DNA from: Roseovarius albus
Lineage (GTDB): Bacteria; Pseudomonadota; Alphaproteobacteria; Rhodobacterales; Rhodobacteraceae
DNA: 64,000 nucleotides
Direction: 5' to 3'
Assembly: GCF_900172335.1 (NCBI RefSeq)
Contig: NZ_FWFX01000005.1
Coordinates: forward strand, 186,001-250,000
Part shown: positions 27,389-36,678 of the stretch, in pieces
Layout: each line of letters starts with the position of its first letter
How positions within the stretch are numbered: the first letter of the stretch is position 1
The notes under the pieces: model-generated
The model's input: only the letters and a program-made list of their open reading frames with translations
Told to the model about the DNA's origin: nothing
Databases searched by the model: none
Position numbers and translations under genes: made by a program

Positions 27389-28405
27389 ATGACTGAGACA
27401 CAAACACTTAGCCTGGCTGAGATCGAAGAAATTTCGCTGAAAGCCTTGATGGTTGCTGGGGCTTCCGAAGAAAACGCCAAGCCTTTGGCTGTCGCGACCG
27501 CCGCGACTGAAGCGGATGGCGTCGCCAGCCATGGTCTGGCTTATATCCCGATCTATTGCGAGCATGTGCAGTGCGGCAAAGTTGACGGCCAGGCCTCGCC
27601 GGTTCTGTCGCAGCCGCGCCCCGGGGTGATCACTGTTGATGCGGCAACTGGGTTCGCGCATGCGGCAATTGATATGGGGTTTCAAAAGCTTATCGAGGCT
27701 TCTGAGGCACAAGGCATCGCCGCGCTGGCAATCAACAACAGCTATAATTGCGGGGTTCTGGGGTATCATACCTACCGTCTGGCGCAGGCGGGGATGGTGG
27801 GGTTGGGCTTTACCAATGCGCCTGCGTCTATTGCGCCGTCAGGTGGGGCAAAACCGGTGGTTGGGACCAATCCGTTTTCGCTGGCTGTACCCGGATCGGA
27901 TGGCGAACCTGCGCTGCTGATTGACCAAAGCGCCAGCACGATTGCCAAGTCGGAGGTGATGAAACACGCCCGTGAAGGCAAGCCCATTCCAGAAGGTTGG
28001 GCATTAGATGTTGATGGAAACCCAACAACAGACCCAAATGTTGGGCTTAAAGGGTCGATGGCACCGTCCGGTGGATACAAGGGGGTGGGGGTGGCTTTGC
28101 TGACCGAGGTGATGGCGGCGGCGCTGGCCGGGGCCACGCTGGGCATTCATGCCTCGCCGTTTTCCGGCACCGCTGGCGGTCCGCCAAAGACCGGCCAATT
28201 CTTTATGGCGATTGATCCGGGGGCAACCTCAGGTGGGTATTTTGCTGAGCGAATTCAAGATCTTGTCGGGGCGATCCGGGCGCAGGATGGGGCGCATATT
28301 CCGGGCGATGGCCGCACCGCCAAGCGCAAGGTCAACCGCGAGGCGGGCGTGGCCGTGAACGTGGCCACATTGGACAAGATCAACGCCATTATCGCGGCGG
28401 GATAA
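27389..28405 (+). CDS. Ldh2 (malate/L-lactate/ureidoglycolate) family oxidoreductase
   Basis: A 338-residue NAD(P)-dependent dehydrogenase of the Ldh2/MDG fold, with ATEADGVASHGLAYIPIY near the N-terminus, VGTNPFSLAVPG, and KGVGVALLTEVMAAALAGA. Members reduce 2-oxo acids or cyclic imines such as delta1-piperideine-2-carboxylate and pyrroline-2-carboxylate, or oxidise hydroxy acids. Together with the 2,5-dioxopentanoate-type dehydrogenase at the operon head, a route through a cyclic imine or hydroxy acid to 2-oxoglutarate is possible. It is the last gene before a terminator. Confidence 0.88.
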   Translation: MTETQTLSLAEIEEISLKALMVAGASEENAKPLAVATAATEADGVASHGLAYIPIYCEHVQCGKVDGQASPVLSQPRPGVITVDAATGFAHAAIDMGFQKLIEASEAQGIAALAINNSYNCGVLGYHTYRLAQAGMVGLGFTNAPASIAPSGGAKPVVGTNPFSLAVPGSDGEPALLIDQSASTIAKSEVMKHAREGKPIPEGWALDVDGNPTTDPNVGLKGSMAPSGGYKGVGVALLTEVMAAALAGATLGIHASPFSGTAGGPPKTGQFFMAIDPGATSGGYFAERIQDLVGAIRAQDGAHIPGDGRTAKRKVNREAGVAVNVATLDKINAIIAAG

Positions 28406-28406
28406 C

Positions 28407-28429
28407 GTACAACTTGTACAAGATGTACA
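28407..28429. repeat. Three GTAC units at nine-base spacing (includes two TGTACA)
   Basis: GTAC occurs at 28407, 28416 and 28425, each exactly nine bases apart. The central part, CTTGTACAAG (28413-28422), is a perfect palindrome, and TGTACA appears twice, three bases apart. It lies between the Ldh2 stop and the terminator. Such a pattern could bind a dimeric regulator on stacked helical faces. Confidence 0.4.
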
Positions 28430-28460
28430 GGGGTTTTTACAAAACTCAGATGCATTCAAA

Positions 28461-28486
28461 GGGTGGGCGATTTGCCCGCCCTTTTT
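28461..28486 (+). terminator. Terminator of the LysR-linked operon
   Basis: GGGTGGGC (28461-28468) pairs with GCCCGCCC (28474-28481), with one G-T pair, and is followed by TTTTT. It is a strong Rho-independent terminator 55 bases after the Ldh2 stop. Confidence 0.85.
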
Positions 28487-28571
28487 CACACCAATCCAAG
28501 CGCTGAATGACAGGCTTGCCGGTGGTCCCTTTCGTCGCTCATAGTGGAGTTGCGAAACGGGAGCGTCTGTC

Positions 28572-29366
28572 ATGAGCAAAGAAATTGTACTGATCCACGG
28601 AGCCTTTGCCGGGCCGTGGTGCATGGAGGAGTATGCCGGGTTTTTCCGTGACCGAGGCTGGACGGTGCATGTGCCGGCGCTGCGGCATCATGGCGGCGAC
28701 CCGAATGCCGAACCTGATCCGGGGCTGACCGACACCAGCGTCATGGATTACGCCAATGACATTGCCGAATTTGTGCAGGGGCTGGACAGCACGCCGGTTT
28801 TGCTGGGCCATGCCATCGCCGGGGTGGTGGCGCAGCAGGTGGCGGCGCGCGGGCTGGCCAGCGCGATTGTGCTGATCAATCCCAATGCGCCCTGGGGCAA
28901 CCTGCCGGAAACCGATGATGAACGCGCCGTGCCACGCGCGCTGATGGAAGGCGGGGCCTTCTGGAAAGCGCCGATGCGGGTCGAGTTTGACCTGATGGCC
29001 CATTTTGCCCTGAACAAGCTGAGCGAGGCGGACCAGCATAAGGTGTTTGACCAGTTGGGGCCCGAAAGCGGGCGGGTGATGTTCGAGATGTTTTTCTGGA
29101 TGTTCGATGACCACCACGCGATGAAAGTTGAGATCGACAAGGTCGATTGCCCGGTTCTGGTGGTGTCAGGCGCCGAGGACCGTGCGGTGAACCCCAACAC
29201 CTGCCGCGCATTGGCGCAGATGTATGGTGAGCACGGAACATTCATGCTGATTGAGAACCACGCGCATTTCCTGTTCATAGAACCGGGATGGGAAAAGGTC
29301 GCGGGGCGGATTGACGGGTGGTTAGATGAAAGTATTTGTAGGATGAGTGTTTACACCCGTCTATGA
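28572..29366 (+). CDS. Alpha/beta hydrolase fold protein lacking the nucleophilic serine
   Basis: A 264-residue alpha/beta hydrolase. The oxyanion-hole HGAFAG (residues 9-14), the acid Asp203 (SGAEDRAVNP) and a C-terminal histidine (IENHAHF, His230 or 232) are all present. The nucleophile elbow reads LLGHAIAG, so position 81 is Ala (codon GCC), where GxSxG enzymes have Ser. The protein is otherwise full length and in frame. It either works without a serine nucleophile, binds rather than cleaves, or is losing function. The last dozen residues look like an unrelated extension into a repeat sequence. Confidence 0.85.
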   Translation: MSKEIVLIHGAFAGPWCMEEYAGFFRDRGWTVHVPALRHHGGDPNAEPDPGLTDTSVMDYANDIAEFVQGLDSTPVLLGHAIAGVVAQQVAARGLASAIVLINPNAPWGNLPETDDERAVPRALMEGGAFWKAPMRVEFDLMAHFALNKLSEADQHKVFDQLGPESGRVMFEMFFWMFDDHHAMKVEIDKVDCPVLVVSGAEDRAVNPNTCRALAQMYGEHGTFMLIENHAHFLFIEPGWEKVAGRIDGWLDESICRMSVYTRL

Positions 29367-29406
29367 TTGTGGGGCGTCGATAGATGAGGGCGAACACCCA
29401 TCTTAC
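29338..29406. repeat. Imperfect long inverted repeat at the hydrolase 3' end
   Basis: GTAGGATGAGTGTT (29338-29351) and AACACCCATCTTAC (29393-29406) pair with 12 of 14 matches around a 41-base loop. The GTAGGATGGGTGTT-type unit resembles dispersed small repeats of marine alphaproteobacteria. It overlaps the end of the hydrolase frame and sits in the gap between convergent genes. Confidence 0.5.
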
Positions 29407-29415
29407 GCGCGCCAT

Positions 29416-30483
29416 TTATCGCCGCGCCAGATTATTTATTTTAAGCAATGCGCTATGTAGAGCAGAAAATGCATTTCTTGGGCTTTCGGGTGATCCGTTG
29501 AACAAGATTACCACAGTCTCGTCGTCAGAAAATCGAAATACAGTGGTAAAGATGCCCTTTAAGGCACCCCAATGAGTCAAGTGCTGACCATTCTCCTCCA
29601 TCCAGACATGCCATCCCGATGCATAGAAGTCATCGCTTTGATCATCAGGTGAAGAATTTTTAAATAAGGGTTTCGGAGCTGACGCAAAATACCAAACTGA
29701 GTTTGCGTTGCCCACTGCTCCACCTGCGATACCCAACTCTGAGATCCAGGCTTGCTCAGCTTCGGTATTCTGTACGGGGGTCCAGCCCTCGCCGTCAAAT
29801 TCCCAATTGAGTCCGGCGCGCTCATACAAATTGACACCGGCGTTCTCCAACAACTTATTATCAAGGTTTTCAGGTTGATTGGGGGCAAGCAAGTCACTCA
29901 ACAGGCAAAACCCTACATTTGAATATGCTGTTTTGCTGCCGGGATCGTGGTCAAGCGGCATTGTTTGCCATGTAGCCTTGGCCACTTCAGCGCAGCTTGA
30001 TGAATTGTCTAGGCCAACCCGTTCAGGCGCAAAAATTGGATCGAAACTGATAGTCCAGTCGAATCCTCCCCGATGTGCCAGAAGGTGTCGCGGTGTAATC
30101 AGAGCGGCGCGAGGGTCATAAGGTTTGGGAAGGTCAATCAGCTTGGCGATTGGTCTGTCTAAATCGATCTGTTCTTTTTTTGCCTTCTCGATGAGCAACG
30201 TTGCCGCAATTGGTTTAGTGACTGAGGCCAGATAAAAAGACTGTTCAGGCAACATGGCTGTGTTTTTCAGTGGGTCCGATACACCAAACGCTACGACTTT
30301 AGGCCGTGTATTCGCTGCACCATAAGCCAAGACCGCGCCCGGAATATTGTGGACCTGAAGAAAGGTTGCGACAGTGTCTTCAATGTTGCTAGGTGAATGA
30401 CGTCGGTCGGTCAAAACTATGATCACCGCGATGATGACAAGAGCCGCGGCCCATCGCAGTCGTGCTCCACGCGTATTAATCAT
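29416..30483 (-). CDS. Serine hydrolase, beta-lactamase/penicillin-binding (class C) family
   Basis: A 355-residue protein with an N-terminal membrane anchor or signal (about residues 9-25). Active-site motifs of the class C serine-hydrolase fold are in place: SVTK (S-x-x-K) near residue 88, YSN (Y-x-N) near residue 188 and a HWG triad near the C-terminus. It therefore probably acts in the periplasm as an esterase, peptidase or amidase, and beta-lactamase activity is not implied. It lies 78 bases downstream of parE on the same strand. Confidence 0.85.
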   Translation of the reverse strand: MINTRGARLRWAAALVIIAVIIVLTDRRHSPSNIEDTVATFLQVHNIPGAVLAYGAANTRPKVVAFGVSDPLKNTAMLPEQSFYLASVTKPIAATLLIEKAKKEQIDLDRPIAKLIDLPKPYDPRAALITPRHLLAHRGGFDWTISFDPIFAPERVGLDNSSSCAEVAKATWQTMPLDHDPGSKTAYSNVGFCLLSDLLAPNQPENLDNKLLENAGVNLYERAGLNWEFDGEGWTPVQNTEAEQAWISELGIAGGAVGNANSVWYFASAPKPLFKNSSPDDQSDDFYASGWHVWMEENGQHLTHWGALKGIFTTVFRFSDDETVVILFNGSPESPRNAFSALHSALLKINNLARR

Positions 30484-30561
30484 TTGGGTTCACGGTGCAT
30501 CGCCTAAAATCGTGGGACACGACGAAGTTGGTCTGACATCGGATCGCCAGGCCAAGCTCCC

Positions 30562-32517
30562 TCAAACATCCAGCTCCTCTACGAACTTGGCGTTTTCCTG
30601 AATGTATTGAAAGCGCAGTTCGGGTTTTTTGCCCATCAGGCGTTCCACCAGATCGCCGGTTTCGCCCGGTTCGTCTTCGTCGATGGTGACGCGGATGAGT
30701 TTGCGGGTTTTGGGGTCCATAGTGGTTTCTTTGAGGTCCTTGGCGTCCATTTCACCAAGCCCCTTAAAGCGTTGCACGTCGATCTTGCCTTTGCCGCCCA
30801 GGCCCTTTTCCATCAACTCGTCTTTTTCCGCGTCATTGGCCACATACACCCGTTTGGCGCCTTGGGTGAGGCGATAGAGCGGTGGGCAGGCGAGGTAGAG
30901 GTGGCCCGCGTCGATCAGCGGGCGCATCTGGGTGAAGAAGAAGGTCATCAACAGCGAGGCGATATGCGCGCCATCAACGTCAGCATCGGTCATGATGATG
31001 ATCTTTTCATAGCGCAGATCATCGATGTTGAACTTGGTGCCCATGCCGCAACCCAGACTTTCGCAGAGATCCGAGATTTCAGCGTTGCTGCCTAGCTTAG
31101 AAGAGGCCGCCCCCAGCACGTTCAAAATCTTGCCTTTGAGCGGCAATAGAGCCTGTTTTTCGCGGTTGCGCGCGCCTTTTCCTGAGCCGCCGGCGCTGTC
31201 GCCCTCGACAATAAACAGCTCGGTGCCTTCGCGGTCTTTCGACGAGCAATCGGTCAGCTTGCCGGGCAGGCGCAGCTTCTTGGTGGCCGACTTGCGCTGG
31301 GTTTCTTTTTCCTGACGGCGGCGCAGGCGTTCCTCGGCCCGCAAGACAAGGAAATCAAGAATGGCCCCGGCCGATTTGGTATCAGACGCGAGCCAGTTGT
31401 CAAAGTGGTCGCGGACCGAGTTTTCAACGAGGCGCTGGGCTTCGACCGTGGCAAGGCGGTCTTTGGTCTGGCCGACAAATTCCGGCTCGCTGATAAAGCA
31501 GCTGACCAGCGCGCAGCCGCCGGTCATCAGATCATCACGGGTGATTTGCGCAGCCTTTTTGTTTGAGACCAGCTCGCCGTACGCCTTGATGCCTTTGAGG
31601 ATCGCGGCCCAGAAGCCGGCGACATGGGTGCCGCCCTCGGGCGTGGGGACGGTGTTACAGTAGGATTGGATGAAGCCATCGCGCGAGGGCGTCCAGTTGA
31701 TGGCCCATTCAACCTTGCCCGGGGCATTGAATTTTTCATTGAAATCAACGGTGCCCGCGAAAGGCGCGTCGGCGTAGGTGGAGGCGCTGCCAAGGGTTTC
31801 CTTGAGGTAGTCGCTGAGGCCGCCGGGGAAGTGGAACGTCGCCTCTTGCGGGGTGTCGCCATCACTTATCGCGGATTTCCAGCGGATTTCGACGCCTGAG
31901 AATAGGTACGCCTTGGAACGGATCGATTTGAACAGCCGCGCGGGTTTAAACCGGTGGTGGCCAAAGATCTGTTCATCGGCGTGGAAGGTCACCGTGGTGC
32001 CGCGCCGGTTGGGGGCGGCTCCGACCTTTTCGATTGGGCCAAGGGGCAGGCCGCGGGAGAAGCGTTGCTCGTAGAGCTCCTTGTTGCGCGCCACCTGCAC
32101 GACCATGGAATCCGAGAGCGCGTTGACGACTGAGGCCCCAACCCCGTGCAGGCCGCCCGAGGTTTGGTAGGCCTTGCCGGAGAATTTACCGCCGGCATGC
32201 AGGGTGCAAAGAATGACCTCCAATGCGGATTTATCGGGAAATTTGGGGTGCGGATCAATCGGGATGCCGCGACCGTTGTCGCGGATGGTGATGGCGTAGT
32301 CTTCGTGCAGCTCCACTTCGATCCGGTTGGCGTGGCCGGCGACCGCCTCGTCCATCGAGTTATCGAGCACCTCGGCCACCATGTGGTGCAGCGCGCGCTC
32401 ATCGGTGCCGCCGATGTACATGCCGGGGCGTTTGCGCACGGGCTCCAGCCCCTCCAGCACTTCGATGGAAGAGGCGTCGTAGGTCTCGGGCGCGGTGCCT
32501 TCGAGGAGGTCGGTCAT
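30562..32517 (-). CDS. parE: DNA topoisomerase IV subunit B
   Basis: A 651-residue type IIA topoisomerase subunit started at ATG 32517 (MTDLLEGTAPE); the upstream frame extension has no family support. The GHKL ATPase parts are visible (DNSMDEAVAGHA, DNGRGIPIDPHPK, SGGLHGVGASVVNAL), as are the TOPRIM motifs EGDSAGGSGKGARNR and DADVDGAHIASLL. The length and the KRPGMYIGGTDERALHHM start favour ParE over GyrB. With ParC (not in this window) it separates linked daughter chromosomes. Confidence 0.95.
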   Translation of the reverse strand: MTDLLEGTAPETYDASSIEVLEGLEPVRKRPGMYIGGTDERALHHMVAEVLDNSMDEAVAGHANRIEVELHEDYAITIRDNGRGIPIDPHPKFPDKSALEVILCTLHAGGKFSGKAYQTSGGLHGVGASVVNALSDSMVVQVARNKELYEQRFSRGLPLGPIEKVGAAPNRRGTTVTFHADEQIFGHHRFKPARLFKSIRSKAYLFSGVEIRWKSAISDGDTPQEATFHFPGGLSDYLKETLGSASTYADAPFAGTVDFNEKFNAPGKVEWAINWTPSRDGFIQSYCNTVPTPEGGTHVAGFWAAILKGIKAYGELVSNKKAAQITRDDLMTGGCALVSCFISEPEFVGQTKDRLATVEAQRLVENSVRDHFDNWLASDTKSAGAILDFLVLRAEERLRRRQEKETQRKSATKKLRLPGKLTDCSSKDREGTELFIVEGDSAGGSGKGARNREKQALLPLKGKILNVLGAASSKLGSNAEISDLCESLGCGMGTKFNIDDLRYEKIIIMTDADVDGAHIASLLMTFFFTQMRPLIDAGHLYLACPPLYRLTQGAKRVYVANDAEKDELMEKGLGGKGKIDVQRFKGLGEMDAKDLKETTMDPKTRKLIRVTIDEDEPGETGDLVERLMGKKPELRFQYIQENAKFVEELDV

Positions 32518-32691
32518 GGGCTGCTCATATTGTTTTTGATTAGCGGCATTAGACCATTCTGCGCCCGGTTGGGCAAGCGGCAGATCGCCTATGGGATCAG
32601 AAGAAGTTTTGTCAGGTGTTTGACCCTGATCAATGTTGCTTTCTTCTCGGAGGCTTATGGTTGCGGGGAAAGTGAAGCGACAGGAGTGAAC

Positions 32692-32928
32692 ATGTCCCAT
32701 ACCCCACATGAGTTGGCCGAAGAATTTCCGGAATTCGCGGTCAAGATTGCCGATCTGAAACAAAGCGATACGCATTTTGCGCGATTGGCGGAGGAATATC
32801 ACGAGATCAATCGCGCGGTGCACCGTGCCGAGATCAATGTGGAGCCGGTGGAAGAGTTGGCCGAGGTTGACATGCGTAAGAAGCGCGGGGCGCTCAAGGA
32901 CGAGATTTATCGGCTTTTGTCTGCGTGA
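32692..32928 (+). CDS. YdcH-like (DUF465) small protein
   Basis: A 78-residue helical protein started at ATG 32692, after CAGGAG. HELAEEFPEFAVKIADLKQSD and a C-terminal KKRGALKDEIYRLLSA are the family pattern. It probably forms a short coiled-coil dimer. The function of the family is not established. It is divergent from parE and followed 100 bases later by the polyphosphate kinase gene. Confidence 0.85.
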   Translation: MSHTPHELAEEFPEFAVKIADLKQSDTHFARLAEEYHEINRAVHRAEINVEPVEELAEVDMRKKRGALKDEIYRLLSA

Positions 32929-33028
32929 GTGCGGCAAGCCATGGAGGCGAATGCAGTGGTGGGGGATTTTACCAGCGTATTCGCCGCCATGATTGCGTGA
33001 ACTGAATTGAGGATGTGAGGACAAGATA

Positions 33029-33970
33029 ATGACGGCGCCAGCAAAGGCAAAACCAGCGAAAGTACAACCAGAGAATGGAACACCTAAACCGGCCAACCAA
33101 GCGCCTGTTCAGGTGAAGCCAGAGGAGGTGCGACACGCCTTTGAGAGCGGTGTCTATCCCTACACAACCAAAATGTCGCGCAAGGAATACGAAGAGTTGA
33201 AGGCGGCCTTGCAGGCAGAGTTGCTGAAGGTGCAGCACTGGGCGCAGGAAACCGGCCAGAAATATGTGCTGTTATTCGAAGGGCGTGATGCTGCTGGCAA
33301 AGGTGGGACGATCAAGCGGTTCATGGAGCATTTGAACCCGCGTCTGGCGCGGGTTGTGGCCTTGAATAAACCGACTGATGAGGAGTTGGGGCAGTGGTAT
33401 TTTCAACGCTATGTTCAACACCTGCCGACAATGGGTGAAATGGTGCTCTATGACCGGTCGTGGTACAACCGCGCGGGTGTGGAGCGGGTTATGGGGTTCT
33501 GTCAGCCGACCGAGTATCTGGAGTTTATGCGCCAGACGCCCGAGTTCGAGCGGATGTTGGTGCGGTCAGGCATCCAGCTTTATAAATATTGGTTTTCGGT
33601 TACGAAGGACGAACAGAAATGCAGGTTTGATGCGCGTGAAACTGACCCGCTGAAACGGTGGAAGCTGTCCCCAATTGATAAGGCCAGCCTGAACAAGTGG
33701 GAGGATTACACGGAAGCCAAAGAGGCGATGTTTTTCTACACCGATACGGCCGACGCGCCATGGACTGTGATCAAGTCGAACGACAAGAAGCGTGCGCGGA
33801 TCAACTGCATGTTGCATTTCCTGAATTCACTGGACTATCCGGGAAAGGATCGCAATCTGGTGGCGGAACCCGACCCATTGATCGTGGGGCAGGCGCATCA
33901 CGTGATTCATCGTTCCGATCACATTCTGGGTACAGCCTTACACCCTGAGGCACGGGTGAAGCAGGTCTGA
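33029..33970 (+). CDS. ppk2: Polyphosphate kinase 2
   Basis: A 313-residue PPK2-family enzyme, which uses polyphosphate to phosphorylate nucleoside mono- or diphosphates, or the reverse. The Walker A is FEGRDAAGKGGTIKRF near residue 84 and the Walker B/lid region is VLYDRSWYNRAGVE near residue 145. The first 45 residues are a low-complexity, Lys/Pro/Ala-rich tail not needed for catalysis. Length and motifs fit a one-domain class I or II enzyme; the preferred nucleotide cannot be told by eye. Confidence 0.93.
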   Translation: MTAPAKAKPAKVQPENGTPKPANQAPVQVKPEEVRHAFESGVYPYTTKMSRKEYEELKAALQAELLKVQHWAQETGQKYVLLFEGRDAAGKGGTIKRFMEHLNPRLARVVALNKPTDEELGQWYFQRYVQHLPTMGEMVLYDRSWYNRAGVERVMGFCQPTEYLEFMRQTPEFERMLVRSGIQLYKYWFSVTKDEQKCRFDARETDPLKRWKLSPIDKASLNKWEDYTEAKEAMFFYTDTADAPWTVIKSNDKKRARINCMLHFLNSLDYPGKDRNLVAEPDPLIVGQAHHVIHRSDHILGTALHPEARVKQV

Positions 33971-34088
33971 AATTGGAATTCCGATCAATTAAATTTTCTT
34001 GAAACTTAGAAAACAGGCGTTGCTATTGATCGGGGTTTGTGGCGATACCACGTTGTGTTCACCTCACAACCCGCAAAGGACTATCGCC

Positions 34089-35753
34089 ATGGCCCGCACG
34101 AAGACCCCATTGAAACTGCAGCATCCAGCGGCAGAACGTTATGCGGGGGAATATCGAGCGAAGCAAATAAGTAGGCGAGAATTTCTGGCGCGCGCCACTG
34201 CATTGGGTGTGAGTAGCGCTGCCGCTTACGGCTTAATCGGATCGGTTGCGCCTTCCCAAGCACAAGCGGCGTCGAAGCAGGGAGGCACTTTGCGTTGCCA
34301 GATGGAGGTTCGGGCGCTCAAAGACACGCGCACGTTTGACTGGCCCGAGATCGCAAATGTTACCCGCGGCACTCTGGAATATCTGGTGGAATACAATAAC
34401 GATGGGTCGTTTCGGGGCATGTTGCTGGAGCGTTGGGCAGCCAATGAGGACGCCACCGAGTTCACGCTATATCTGCGCGAGGGCATCAAGTGGAGCAACG
34501 GAGACGATTTCACCGCTGAGGACGTCGTGCGCAATTTCGCGCGTTGGGCGGACAAGACGGTGGAGGGCAATTCAATGGCGGGGCGGATGGCTACGCTGAT
34601 TGATCCTGAGACACAAAAGCTGATCGAAGGGTCCGTGACGGCGGTGAATGAGCATACCGTTCTGGTGAGCATGCCGACGCCTGACATCACGATCATTCCG
34701 AGCATTGCAGATTATCCCGCAGCAGTGGTTCACAGCAATTATGATCCCGGTCAGATGGCCGACCTAGTGGGGACTGGCCCTTATGTTATTGAGCGCTGTG
34801 AGCCAGGTGTTGGCGCCACATTGGTACGCAACGACGCGCACGGCTGGTGGGGGTCCGAGTTGTTTGGTGGGCCTTATCTGGACCGGATTGAATATGTCGA
34901 TTCCGGCAGTGATCCGGCTAATTGGCTCGCCGCTGCACAGGCGGATGAGGTCGACATGGTGCATCGCTCCGAAGGGGTGTTGGCCGAACAGCTTAGCGAA
35001 CTTGGCTGGGATCTGTCCGAAGTGGCGACAGCGGCGACAGTTGTGGTGCGCCCCAATCAAAAGGCTGAAGTGGACGGCGCCCGCCCCTACGCAGACCTAC
35101 GCGTGCGTCAGGCGTTGCAGATGGCAGTGGACAATGCGCTAGTGTTGGAGCAGGCGGCGCATGGTGACGGATTGGTGGCAGAAAATCATCACGTCGCTCC
35201 GGTGCATCCGGAATATGCCAAACTTCCAGCGATGCCCTATGATCCTGACCGCGCACGGACCTATATGGAACGCGCAGAGATGTCGGATTTTGAACACGAG
35301 TTGATTTCGGGCGAGGAAAGTTGGGTTAAGAATATGGCCGACGCCGTCGCCGCGCAGTTAAATGCAGCCGGTATCAAAGTGAAGCGCACCGTTCTGCCGG
35401 GCGAAGAGGTTCGTGAAAACTGGATGAACTATCCGTTCAGTACCACCAGTTGGATTCATCGGCCTTTGGGCGTGCAGATTCATGCCTTGGCCTATCGTTC
35501 GGGCGAGACATGGAATGAGTTTGGTTGGTCGAACAAGGAGTTCGACGCACTTTTGGGCAAGGCGCTGTCCTTGTCGGATGCGAATGAACGACGCAATGTC
35601 ATGGAGCAGATGGAACAACTGATTCAGGACGACGGCGTGACGATTCAACCCGTCTGGAGTAAGATTTTTCGCAATGCCAAGCCTGGATTGAGCGGTGTGG
35701 ATCAGCAGATCTCGTTTGAGCATCGTCACTACAGTTTTGCTTGGTCGGCCTGA
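34089..35753 (+). CDS. Orphan ABC transporter substrate-binding protein, family 5 (peptide/nickel type), Tat-exported
   Basis: A 554-residue protein started at ATG 34089. A twin-arginine signal ([19 protein letters not shown]) precedes the mature domain near residue 55. The fold matches DppA/OppA-type binding proteins ([60 protein letters not shown]). These normally deliver peptides or other solutes to an ABC permease. No permease or ATPase gene lies within reach on either side, so it must serve a transporter encoded elsewhere or a sensory role. Confidence 0.9.
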   Translation: MARTKTPLKLQHPAAERYAGEYRAKQISRREFLARATALGVSSAAAYGLIGSVAPSQAQAASKQGGTLRCQMEVRALKDTRTFDWPEIANVTRGTLEYLVEYNNDGSFRGMLLERWAANEDATEFTLYLREGIKWSNGDDFTAEDVVRNFARWADKTVEGNSMAGRMATLIDPETQKLIEGSVTAVNEHTVLVSMPTPDITIIPSIADYPAAVVHSNYDPGQMADLVGTGPYVIERCEPGVGATLVRNDAHGWWGSELFGGPYLDRIEYVDSGSDPANWLAAAQADEVDMVHRSEGVLAEQLSELGWDLSEVATAATVVVRPNQKAEVDGARPYADLRVRQALQMAVDNALVLEQAAHGDGLVAENHHVAPVHPEYAKLPAMPYDPDRARTYMERAEMSDFEHELISGEESWVKNMADAVAAQLNAAGIKVKRTVLPGEEVRENWMNYPFSTTSWIHRPLGVQIHALAYRSGETWNEFGWSNKEFDALLGKALSLSDANERRNVMEQMEQLIQDDGVTIQPVWSKIFRNAKPGLSGVDQQISFEHRHYSFAWSA

Positions 35754-35853
35754 TCACGAATTCGCACACGTCAGATCATCGAAAAGATATTGGTCTGTGG
35801 GGCATGAGTGCCGGTAAAATCCTGTGTGACACAGGATTTCAAAAGGATTTCCC

Positions 35854-36678
35854 ATGCCCCGGTTTGTTCTCATTGCTCTGTCTTTGCTGGCGTTGTCGGC
35901 CTGTGCCTCGCTTGAGCGACTGGCCATTCCTGACAACAATCTGACCCGCCCTGATGTGAAGGGCAATGGGGCTGTTGCGCGGTTGGATCATGGGGCCTGG
36001 GACCGGTTTTTGCAGGATCATACTCGTAAGGATACGGCGGGTGTGGTGCGAGTTGATTATGCCCGAATTTCAGACTCGGATCATGCCAAATTAAAGAATT
36101 ATTTGCGTAAGTTGGCGGCGGTGGATGCGGCCATGCTGACCAATGAGGCTCAGTTGGCCTATTGGGTGAACTTTTATAATGCGCTGACGGTGGATGTGAT
36201 CTTGGATTACTACCCGGTCGAGTCAATCCGGGACATCAAAGGTAAAGGGTTTGATCTGGGGCCGTGGGAAGACAAGCGCCTGATGGTGAAAGGCGTTGAA
36301 ACCAGCCTGCATGATATTGAACATGGGATCATCCGTCCGCTATGGCCGGATGTGCCAGAGATTCATTATGTGTTGAATTGTGCCGCCGTCGGCTGCCCCA
36401 ATTTGGGACAGCGGGCCTATACAGCTCAGAATATCACCGAAACCTTAGAAGTGGCGGCGCGATCCTATGTCAATGATCCGCGCGGAGTTCGGGTGAGCGA
36501 GAACGGGCAAGTCACTGCCTCCAAAATCTATAGCTGGTATCTGGATGACTTTGGCGGATCAGAGGTGGTGGTGCTGGAGCATATCCGGAGCTACGCCTCG
36601 CCAGAACTGCGGGTGAGGCTGGTGGGCAAGACACGTATTCAGAAGTATGAGTATGACTGGGATCTGAACGAGTTCTGA
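35854..36678 (+). CDS. DUF547 lipoprotein
   Basis: A 274-residue secreted lipoprotein with an LSAC lipobox (cysteine near residue 17). The mature part has DUF547 blocks: AYWVNFYNALTVDVILDYYP, and a CAAVGCPNL stretch with two cysteines near residues 175-180. The fold is thought to be papain-like or thiol-protease-related, but no activity is established. It ends exactly one base before the convergent radical SAM gene ends, so the two genes abut tail to tail. Confidence 0.85.
   Translation: MPRFVLIALSLLALSACASLERLAIPDNNLTRPDVKGNGAVARLDHGAWDRFLQDHTRKDTAGVVRVDYARISDSDHAKLKNYLRKLAAVDAAMLTNEAQLAYWVNFYNALTVDVILDYYPVESIRDIKGKGFDLGPWEDKRLMVKGVETSLHDIEHGIIRPLWPDVPEIHYVLNCAAVGCPNLGQRAYTAQNITETLEVAARSYVNDPRGVRVSENGQVTASKIYSWYLDDFGGSEVVVLEHIRSYASPELRVRLVGKTRIQKYEYDWDLNEF

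Noticed and set aside
29384-29575. Short plus-strand reading frame beyond the hydrolase
   Set aside because: It overlaps the tail of the class C hydrolase gene on the other strand and has no ribosome-binding site or family signal.
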